Source: JACVRX01 sp035697245 (lineage in GTDB: Bacteria; Actinomycetota; Actinomycetes; Jiangellales; Jiangellaceae). From it: DNA of 52,944 bases. Where the stretch lies: the NCBI GenBank assembly GCA_035697245.1, contig DASSDH010000171.1:1-52944 (forward strand), written 5' to 3'. The position numbers and the translations under genes were made by a program. The number at the start of each line of letters is the position of its first letter. Within the stretch, counting starts at the first letter, position 1. Under the pieces are notes generated by a model that worked only from the letters and a program-made list of their open reading frames with translations, was not told the origin of the DNA and made no database searches. Below are positions 46,594 to 52,944 of this stretch, one piece after another.

Positions 46594-48036
46594 ATGGCCG
46601 CTGTGGCGGGCAGACCCCTGATTGCTGACGTCCTTGCGTCCCGTTACGCCTCGCCGGAGATGACGCTGATCTGGTCACCGCAGCACAAGGTGGTCCTGGA
46701 ACGGCAGCTCTGGCTCGCTGTCCTGAAGGCTCAGCGAGACCTCGGCGTCCCGGCTACTGATGGAGCGATCGATGCGTACGAGGCGGTCCTCGAGGACGTC
46801 GACCTCTCGAGCATCACCGAGCGGGAACGCGTGATGCGGCACGATGTCAAGGCACGGATCGACGAGTTCAACGACCTCGCGGGCTACCAGGACGTGCACA
46901 AGGGCATGACCAGCCGCGACCTCACCGAGAACGTCGAACAACTCCAGGTGCGCCGGTCGTTGGAGCTCGTGCGGGATCGGTGCGTGGCCACTCTGGTCCG
47001 GCTGGCCCGACTCGCGGTCGAGCACGCCGAGCTCGTGATCACCGGGCGGACCCACAACGTCGCGGCGCAGGCGACGACGCTGGGCAAGCGGTTCGCGACG
47101 ACGGCCGACGAACTGCTCGTTGCGTTCGACCGCGTCGTTGACCTCCTTGAGCGCTACCCGTTGCGAGGGATCAAAGGACCGGTCGGAACCGGCCAGGACA
47201 TGCTCGACCTGTTGGGCGGCGATGCCAGACGATTGGCCGAACTGGAACGACGCGTCGCACGGCACCTGGGTTTCGATCACGTGTTGACGAGTGTCGGCCA
47301 GGTCTATCCGCGATCGTTGGACCACGACGTGCTGTCGGCGCTGATTCAGGTCGCCGCCGCGCCGTCGTCACTCGCCACGACGATCCGGCTGATGGCCGGG
47401 CACGAGTTGGTGAGCGAGGGATTCCAAGAGGGCCAAGTGGGCTCGTCGGCGATGCCGCACAAGATGAACACCCGCTCCTGCGAACGCGTCAACGGGCTGG
47501 CGATCGTCCTGCGTGGGTTCGCCTCGATGGCCAGCGAACTTGCCGGCGGCCAGTGGAACGAAGGCGACGTGTCCGATTCCGTCGTGCGCCGCGTCGCATT
47601 ACCGGGCGCGTTCTTCGCGCTCGACGGGCTGTTCGAGACGTTCCTGACGGTCCTCGACGAGCTTCGCGCCTATCCCGCCGTCATCGCTCGCGAGCTGGAC
47701 CGCTACCTGCCGTTCCTCGCGACCAGCAAGGTTTTGATGGCGGCCGTCAAGGCCGGAGTAGGTCGGGAGACGGCGCACGAGGCGATCAAGCGGCACGCGC
47801 TCGACGTCGCGCTTGAGCTGCGTGAGCACGGCGCCGACAGCAACGATCTCCTCGACTTGCTGGCGGCCGACCCGGCACTCCACGTCGACCGCTCGACTAT
47901 CGATCATCTGATCACGGCGCCGCTCGAGTTCACTGGCGCAGCACAAGCCCAACTCGCCGAGGTCGTCGGCCGGGTCGAGAAGCTGGCTGCCGAAAATTCG
48001 GCTGCCGCCGCGTACACTCCTGCGCCGATCCTGTAG
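46594..48036 (+). CDS. purB: Adenylosuccinate lyase
   Basis: Releases fumarate from SAICAR and from adenylosuccinate, used twice in purine synthesis. 480 residues. Fumarase-superfamily signature GSSAMPHKMNTRSCERV at about residues 283-299, TGRTHNVAAQATTLGKRFA with the catalytic His, and GVGRETAHEAIKRHALDVAL near the end. The start is the ATG at 46594 or the GTG at 46603; AAGGGA upstream fits the latter better. Long, actinobacterial-type variant. Confidence 0.95.
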   Translation: MAAVAGRPLIADVLASRYASPEMTLIWSPQHKVVLERQLWLAVLKAQRDLGVPATDGAIDAYEAVLEDVDLSSITERERVMRHDVKARIDEFNDLAGYQDVHKGMTSRDLTENVEQLQVRRSLELVRDRCVATLVRLARLAVEHAELVITGRTHNVAAQATTLGKRFATTADELLVAFDRVVDLLERYPLRGIKGPVGTGQDMLDLLGGDARRLAELERRVARHLGFDHVLTSVGQVYPRSLDHDVLSALIQVAAAPSSLATTIRLMAGHELVSEGFQEGQVGSSAMPHKMNTRSCERVNGLAIVLRGFASMASELAGGQWNEGDVSDSVVRRVALPGAFFALDGLFETFLTVLDELRAYPAVIARELDRYLPFLATSKVLMAAVKAGVGRETAHEAIKRHALDVALELREHGADSNDLLDLLAADPALHVDRSTIDHLITAPLEFTGAAQAQLAEVVGRVEKLAAENSAAAAYTPAPIL

Positions 48037-48096
48037 GTGTCCACAGCCCGTCTGGCGTAGCGGTACCGCTCTGCGACCCCACATTTGCGGGACGGC

Positions 48097-48102
48097 TACC
48101 CT
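48097..48102 (+). promoter_or_regulatory. -10 box of leaderless purC
   Basis: TACCCT followed by seven bases and the ATG at 48110, with no Shine-Dalgarno sequence. Confidence 0.5.
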
Positions 48103-48109
48103 GCCGCTG

Positions 48110-48985
48110 ATGTCCACCGTCACGCTGCCCGGATACAGGCACGTCTACTCCGGCAAGGTGCGCGAGCTCTTCGTCCCCGACGGCCGCGAGGACGCGGTAC
48201 TCATCGTCGCGAGCGATCGGATCTCCGCCTACGACTTCGTCTTGGCCTCGACCATTCCCGACAAGGGGCGGGTGTTGACCGCCCTCTCGCTCTGGTGGTT
48301 CGAGCGAATCGCGGATCTTGTTCCCCATCATGTGGTATCGACCGACGTCCCGGCTGAGGTTGCCGGAAGGGCGCTGTTGTGTGAGCGACTCGACATGATT
48401 CCGGTCGAATGTGTTGCTCGCGGATATCTCGCCGGATCCGGCCTTGTGGACTATCGGTCGACGGGCTCGGTGTGCGGCATCGACCTGCCAGCCGGGTTGT
48501 TGGACGGGTCACGGCTGCCGGAACCGATCTTTACCCCGGCGACCAAGGCCGATCGGGGCGCGCACGACGAGAACGTGGACTTGGCCCACGTAGAACGGGT
48601 CGCGGGCGTTGAGACGGCTGACGAGCTACGCCGCCTGACCCTCGATGTCTACGTGCGCGCGGAGGCAATTGCCCAGGAGCGCGGCATCGTACTAGCGGAC
48701 ACGAAGTTCGAGTTCGGGCGGCGCCGCGACGGCTCGCTGGTCCTGGCTGACGAGGTACTGACGCCCGACTCGTCGCGGTTCTGGCCGCTGGACGTCTGGC
48801 AGCCCGGCCGCTCCCAGCCCTCGTTCGACAAACAGTACGTCCGGGACTGGCTGACCTCGCCAGAATCCGGCTGGGACCGGCATTCCGGAGAGGAGCCGCC
48901 GCCGCTGCCCACCGTCGTCGTCCAGCAGACCCGTGAGCGCTACATCGAGGCGTATCAGCGCCTCACCGGGCGCGCATTTTCTTGA
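48110..48985 (+). CDS. purC: SAICAR synthetase (phosphoribosylaminoimidazole-succinocarboxamide synthase)
   Basis: Joins CAIR and aspartate with ATP. 291 residues, the longer form. Visible: YSGKVRELFVPDGREDAVL, ASDRISAYDFVLASTIPDKG, VECVARGYLAGSGL, ADTKFEFGRRRDGSLVLADE and TPDSSRFWP, and QPSFDKQYVRDWL. The ATG start lies directly behind a -10 box. It precedes a damaged lipoprotein gene and purS. Confidence 0.97.
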   Translation: MSTVTLPGYRHVYSGKVRELFVPDGREDAVLIVASDRISAYDFVLASTIPDKGRVLTALSLWWFERIADLVPHHVVSTDVPAEVAGRALLCERLDMIPVECVARGYLAGSGLVDYRSTGSVCGIDLPAGLLDGSRLPEPIFTPATKADRGAHDENVDLAHVERVAGVETADELRRLTLDVYVRAEAIAQERGIVLADTKFEFGRRRDGSLVLADEVLTPDSSRFWPLDVWQPGRSQPSFDKQYVRDWLTSPESGWDRHSGEEPPPLPTVVVQQTRERYIEAYQRLTGRAFS

Positions 48986-49014
48986 TACTCGCCTTTATGC
49001 TGCTGCTGGGGTGA

Positions 49015-49674
49015 CAGCAGAGAGGCGAGCATCTGCCTGCGGGAACGCCAGGATCGGCTGGGCGTCGGACGGGCGCCTGGCGTAATCTCCGCGTCCTGCT
49101 CCTGCTGGCAGCGAGCTTCGGATTGGCGGCATGCAGCCTGAGTGAGCCGGCTGTCAGCGAGCCGGCGGCCCCACCTCCTGCCGACGCTGCGGCACCGGCC
49201 ACCCGCCTGGTGACGCCCGGTACGGAGGCAGAAACACTCCGCGGCCCGGCTGAGCCGGCAGGGGATGGAACAGCCCTGGTCTTCGTCGCAACGTTGTCCC
49301 ACATCCGCTGCCCGCAGATCCCTGTATCGGTGCGGGCTGACTGCGGGTTCGAGCCGCTGCCCCAGGTGACGATTTCGGTGGCGACAGAGGCCGGCGAGGT
49401 GGTGACCAGCCGGACTGATGACGATGGAAGCGTTCGCGTTCCGGTGAACCCCGGCACCGTCAGAGTGAGGGGCGCGGCCGTGTCCGAAGACCTCTCGAAG
49501 CCGCCGATGCCGGTGAGCTTCGAGGTCGTGCCGAACCAGATCCAGGATGTCCTGTTGGTTTACGACCAGGGCTCGGATTCCTGCCACCGCCACGGATCGG
49601 CGCGATTCATCGGCCCGCACATTTTCCGCCATTTCACAACCGCACTCGTCATCGCGCGAGGAGAGTGTCCGTGA
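49015..49674 (+). pseudogene. Lipoprotein gene without usable start (probable 5' frameshift)
   Basis: From 49081 the frame reads a textbook lipoprotein signal: RNLRVLLLLAASFGLAAC, lipobox LAAC at about 49123-49134. It continues to 49674 through a Pro/Ala-rich linker and a beta-rich domain (PQVTISVATEAGEVVTSRTD...GSVRVPVNPGTVRVRG) resembling carboxypeptidase-regulatory-like folds. Upstream this frame reaches a stop at 49012 without ATG, GTG or TTG. A GTG at 49011 opens another frame (VTAERRASACG) that ends at 49083. A single-base change between 49040 and 49085 would join them. Function unknown. Confidence 0.6.
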
Positions 49675-49835
49675 CGAGCCTTCCCTGCCGCGCCGCCGCA
49701 ATCCCGATGATTGTTCGCAACACCGGCGGCCTACCGATCCCGCTTCCGCCAGGCTGACCAGGCGGCTCGGTACATTTAGCCCCGCGCCCGTCGAACGCGG
49801 CGCCGCCGTGCCCGCCGTCACGCGAGGAGCGATCT

Positions 49836-50081
49836 GTGACCCGCGTTGTCGTCGACGTCATGCCGAAGCAGGAGATCCTCGACCCCCAAGGCCAGGCCGT
49901 ACTCGGTGCGCTGGGTCGGCTGGGGTTTGCCGGCATCGCCTCGGTCCGTCAGGGCAAGCGGTTCGAGATCGAGCTCGATGCCGAGCCGACGACCGAGATC
50001 ATCGCCGAGATCGAGCGCGCCGCGGGGACCCTGCTCGCCAACCCGGTGATCGAGGACTTCGCTGTTCGGGTCGAGCCGTGA
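49836..50081 (+). CDS. purS: FGAM synthase subunit PurS
   Basis: Small structural subunit that bridges PurQ and PurL. 81 residues: VVVDVMPKQEILDPQGQAVL, then RLGFAGIASVRQGKRFEIEL, the usual sequence of the family. GTG start with GAGGAG upstream; the stop overlaps purQ as GTGA. Confidence 0.96.
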   Translation: MTRVVVDVMPKQEILDPQGQAVLGALGRLGFAGIASVRQGKRFEIELDAEPTTEIIAEIERAAGTLLANPVIEDFAVRVEP

Positions 50082-50749
50082 GGATCGGCGTCATCACCTT
50101 CCCGGGCTCGCTCGACGACGGCGACGCCGCGCGTGCGGTCCGCCTCGCCGGCGGTGAGCCGGTCGCGCTGTGGCACGCCGACGCCGACTTGCGTGGCGTC
50201 GACGGCGTGGTGCTGCCGGGCGGGTTTTCCTACGGCGACTACTTGCGCTGCGGCGCGATCGCCCGGTTCGCGCCGGTTATGGGCCCGCTGGTCGACGCCG
50301 CCCGGAGCGGCCTGCCGGTGCTGGGTATCTGCAACGGGTTCCAGGTGCTGTGCGAGTCGCACCTGCTGCCGGGTGCCCTGATCCGCAACGACCACCGCCG
50401 GTTCGTCTGCCGCGACCAGCGGCTTCGGGTCGAGAACGTGTCGACGGCCTGGACGTCGGCGTACGAACCGAGCCAGGAGATCACTGTTCCCCTCAAGAAC
50501 GGCGAGGGCGGCTACGTCGCCGACGACCGCACGCTGGACGAGCTGGAGGCGTCTGGTCGCGTCGTCGTGCGCTACCTGGTCGACAATCCCAACGGTTCCT
50601 ACCGGAACATCGCCGGTATCACGAACGCGCGCGGCAACGTCGTCGGCCTGATGCCGCACCCCGAGCACGCCGTCGACCCCCTCACCGGCCCCACTCTCGA
50701 CGGGCTGGGGTTCTTCACCTCCATCCTCACGACCCTTGCATCGGCATGA
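50078..50749 (+). CDS. purQ: FGAM synthase glutaminase subunit PurQ
   Basis: Class I glutamine amidotransferase that delivers ammonia to PurL. 223 residues from the GTG at 50078. Catalytic Cys in GICNGFQVLCES, oxyanion region VLPGGFSYGDYLR, and catalytic His-Glu in MPHPEHAVD. Overlaps purS (GTGA) and purL (ATGA), so the three subunits are made in step. The longer frame upstream is not homologous. Confidence 0.97.
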   Translation: MRIGVITFPGSLDDGDAARAVRLAGGEPVALWHADADLRGVDGVVLPGGFSYGDYLRCGAIARFAPVMGPLVDAARSGLPVLGICNGFQVLCESHLLPGALIRNDHRRFVCRDQRLRVENVSTAWTSAYEPSQEITVPLKNGEGGYVADDRTLDELEASGRVVVRYLVDNPNGSYRNIAGITNARGNVVGLMPHPEHAVDPLTGPTLDGLGFFTSILTTLASA

Positions 50750-52944
50750 TCGACACCGTCAAGCAGGCCGAAGACACCCCGGAGCAGCCTCAGCCCTGGG
50801 CGGAGCTGGGGCTGCGGACGGACGAATACCAGCGGATCCGCGAGATTCTCGGCCGCCGCCCCACCAGCTGCGAGCTGGCCATGTACAGCGTGATGTGGTC
50901 CGAGCACTGCTCGTACAAGTCCAGCAAAGTGCACCTGCGGCGGTTTGGTGAGCTGACCCAGGAGACGCCGGTGGGCAAGCTGCTGGCGGGCATCGGCGAG
51001 AATGCGGGGGTCGTCGACGTCGGGCAGGGGTTCGCGGTCACGTTCAAGGTGGAGTCGCACAACCACCCGTCCTACGTCGAGCCCTACCAGGGTGCGGCTA
51101 CCGGTGTCGGCGGGATCGTCCGCGACATTCTGGCCATGGGCGCCCGGCCGGTGGCGGTGATGGACTCGCTGCGGTTCGGCCCACCCGACGCGGACGACAC
51201 CCAACGTGTGCTGCCGGGTGTCGTCGCGGGAATCGGTGGCTACGGCAACTGCCTCGGCCTGCCGAACATCGGCGGGGAGGTGGTATTCGACGAGTCCTAT
51301 GCCGGCAACCCGCTGGTCAACGCCTTGTGCGTCGGTGTCATGCGGCACGAGGATCTGCATCACGCGCACGCGTCCGGCCCCGGCAACCTGGTCGTGCTCT
51401 ATGGCGCGAATACCGGGGGAGACGGCATCGGCGGGGTCTCGGTGCTCGCGTCGGAGACGTTCGGCGACTCCGGCCCCAGTAAGCGGCCCAGTGTGCAGGT
51501 CGGCGACCCGTTCATGGAGAAGCTGCTGGTCGAGTGCACGTTGGAGTTGTTCGCCGAGGAACTCGTCGTTGGCATCCAGGATCTCGGCGGCGCCGGACTG
51601 TCGTGTGCAACGTCCGAATTGGCCTCGGCCGGCGACGGCGGCATGCATGTGGTCCTGGACCGGGTTCCGTTGCGTGACCCCACGCTCGCTCCGGAGGAGA
51701 TCCTGATGAGCGAGTCGCAGGAGCGGATGATGGCCGTCGTCACGCCCGCCGTGATCGACCGTGTCCTGGCGATCTGCGCCAAGTGGGACGTCGACGCGAG
51801 CGTTGTCGGCGAAGTGAACGAGTCCGGCCGGCTGACGGTCGAGTGGCGCGGGGAGGTCGTCGTCGAGGTGCCGCCGCGAACCGTCGCCCACGAAGGTCCG
51901 GTGTACGAGCGGCCGTTCGCTCGGCCGCAGTGGTACGACGAACTGCAGGCGCCGTCCGCACTGACCCGTCCGGAGACCGGCGCCGAGCTTCGCGCGACGC
52001 TACTGACGATGGTTGCGTCGCCGGACCTGTGCTCGCGAGCCTGGGTGACCGACCAGTACGACCGATACGTTCGCGGCAACACCGTGCTCGCGCAGCCGGA
52101 GGACGCCGGTGTGGTTCGCATCGACGAGGAAACGGGCCTTGGGGTAGCGCTGGCCACCGACGCCAACGGCCGCTACGCACAACTCGATCCGTATGCGGGG
52201 ACCCAGCTGGCCCTGGCCGAGGCGTACCGCAACGTCGCTGTCGCCGGCGCCCGTCCGCTCGCGGTCACGAACTGCCTGAACTTCGGCTCCCCGGAGGACC
52301 CGGCGGTGATGTGGCAGTTCGCCGAGTCGGTGCGCGGCCTCGCCGACGGCTGCGCTGCTCTTGGCGTGCCGGTGACCGGCGGGAATGTGTCGCTCTACAA
52401 CCAGACGGGCGCGACAGCGATTCTCCCGACGCCAGTCGTCGGCGTCCTTGGTGTCCTTGACGACGTGGCGCGGCGCACGTCGTCGGGTTTTCGCACTCCA
52501 GGTCAGATGATCTACCTGCTGGGCACCACCCGGGACGAGTTCGGCGGCTCGGAATGGGCTCACGTGGTGCACGGTCACCTTGGCGGGCTCCCTCCCGCCG
52601 TCGATCTCGAGGCCGAGCGCGAGCTGGCCGAGATCCTGGTCAACGTGTCGCGGGACGGGCTTGTTGACGCGGCTCACGATATTTCCGACGGCGGGCTCGC
52701 GCAGGCGCTGGTGGAGTCGTGCCTGCGGTACGGGGTGGGCGCTCGGGTGTGGGTGCCCGACGAGATTGACCCGTTCGTGTTCTTGTTCGCCGAGTCGGCG
52801 GCCCGCGCGATCGTCGCCGTGCCTCGCTCGGAGGAGGTGCGGTTCACCGACATGTGTACCGCTCGTCGGTTCCCGCACCAGCGGATCGGCGTCGTCGACG
52901 ATGGCGCCGGTGAGCCTGCCCTGGACGTCCAGGAGCAGTTCACC
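50746..52944 (+). CDS. purL: FGAM synthase large subunit PurL (3' end outside the window)
   Basis: ATP-dependent conversion of FGAR to FGAM, the fourth purine step. 733 codons are present and the frame is still open at the edge; small-type PurL is about 740-770 residues, so only a short piece is missing. Seen are MWSEHCSYKSSK, FKVESHNHPSYVEPYQGAAT, GGIVRDILAMGARPVA, GGVSVLASETFGD, DLGGAGLSCATSELA and NCLNFGSPEDPAVMWQ. ATG overlaps the purQ stop. Confidence 0.96.
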   Translation, partial: MIDTVKQAEDTPEQPQPWAELGLRTDEYQRIREILGRRPTSCELAMYSVMWSEHCSYKSSKVHLRRFGELTQETPVGKLLAGIGENAGVVDVGQGFAVTFKVESHNHPSYVEPYQGAATGVGGIVRDILAMGARPVAVMDSLRFGPPDADDTQRVLPGVVAGIGGYGNCLGLPNIGGEVVFDESYAGNPLVNALCVGVMRHEDLHHAHASGPGNLVVLYGANTGGDGIGGVSVLASETFGDSGPSKRPSVQVGDPFMEKLLVECTLELFAEELVVGIQDLGGAGLSCATSELASAGDGGMHVVLDRVPLRDPTLAPEEILMSESQERMMAVVTPAVIDRVLAICAKWDVDASVVGEVNESGRLTVEWRGEVVVEVPPRTVAHEGPVYERPFARPQWYDELQAPSALTRPETGAELRATLLTMVASPDLCSRAWVTDQYDRYVRGNTVLAQPEDAGVVRIDEETGLGVALATDANGRYAQLDPYAGTQLALAEAYRNVAVAGARPLAVTNCLNFGSPEDPAVMWQFAESVRGLADGCAALGVPVTGGNVSLYNQTGATAILPTPVVGVLGVLDDVARRTSSGFRTPGQMIYLLGTTRDEFGGSEWAHVVHGHLGGLPPAVDLEAERELAEILVNVSRDGLVDAAHDISDGGLAQALVESCLRYGVGARVWVPDEIDPFVFLFAESAARAIVAVPRSEEVRFTDMCTARRFPHQRIGVVDDGAGEPALDVQEQFT

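Noticed and set aside
49123..49674. TTG at 49123 as the true start of the lipoprotein
   Set aside because: It would leave only four residues before the lipobox Cys, cutting off the obvious signal peptide.

Overview
This window is a GC-rich, gene-dense piece of an actinobacterial chromosome. The evidence is the HspR/HAIR-controlled dnaK-grpE-dnaJ-hspR operon and HAIR-preceded clpB, a DasR-like operator at a sugar PTS, an F420-type LLM oxidoreductase, many GTG starts, stop/start overlaps of the ATGA/GTGA type, and many probable leaderless genes. From memory, gene content recalls two Mycobacterium tuberculosis neighbourhoods (dcd, the Rv0338c-like Fe-S protein, dnaK-hspR, purA, fba, SpoU methylase, pyrE, clpB; then purD, purB, purC, purS/Q/L), here in one segment. 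No genus is assigned. No phage, insertion sequence, CRISPR array or rRNA is visible.

Layout. 1-5.7 kb: LysR regulator, SDR oxidoreductase, tRNA-Gly(CCC), dcd, membrane Fe-S oxidoreductase, Pro/Ser/Thr-rich membrane protein. 5.7-17.7 kb: histidine utilisation: hutH-hutU-FAD oxidase-M20 amidohydrolase-hutF, an MMPL transporter on the opposite strand, then hutI and folD. No hutG is present; the M20 enzyme probably makes the last cut, and the translationally coupled berberine-bridge-type FAD oxidase has no place in the textbook pathway. 17.8-27.7 kb: acyltransferase-like membrane protein with a coupled 47-residue membrane protein, then dnaK-grpE-dnaJ-hspR, a 94-bp palindrome, a GlcD-like oxidase and clpB. 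27.7-31.1 kb: SDR, pyrE, SpoU methylase and a CoA-disulfide-reductase-like flavoprotein.

31.1-37.7 kb: an almost complete sugar PTS (IIA-IIB divergent from IIC-enzyme I, and HPr nearby) with an MFS exporter and class II aldolase; a dre-like DasR site lies in the divergent IIB/IIC promoter region, suggesting amino-sugar or glucose uptake feeding glycolysis. 37.8-44.4 kb: HTH regulator, purA, a frameshifted lipoprotein, an AraC/VOC pair and a TetR/MMPL divergent pair with three tandem 15-bp repeats over the promoter. 44.5-52.9 kb: purine synthesis (purD, purB, purC, purS-purQ-purL), interrupted by an LLM oxidoreductase and a damaged lipoprotein gene; purL runs off the window edge.

No stretch longer than 300 bases lacks a gene or a described site. 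Many convergent genes touch or overlap at their ends. At least eleven genes have a TANNNT box 6-8 bases before the start codon, the signature of leaderless transcription.
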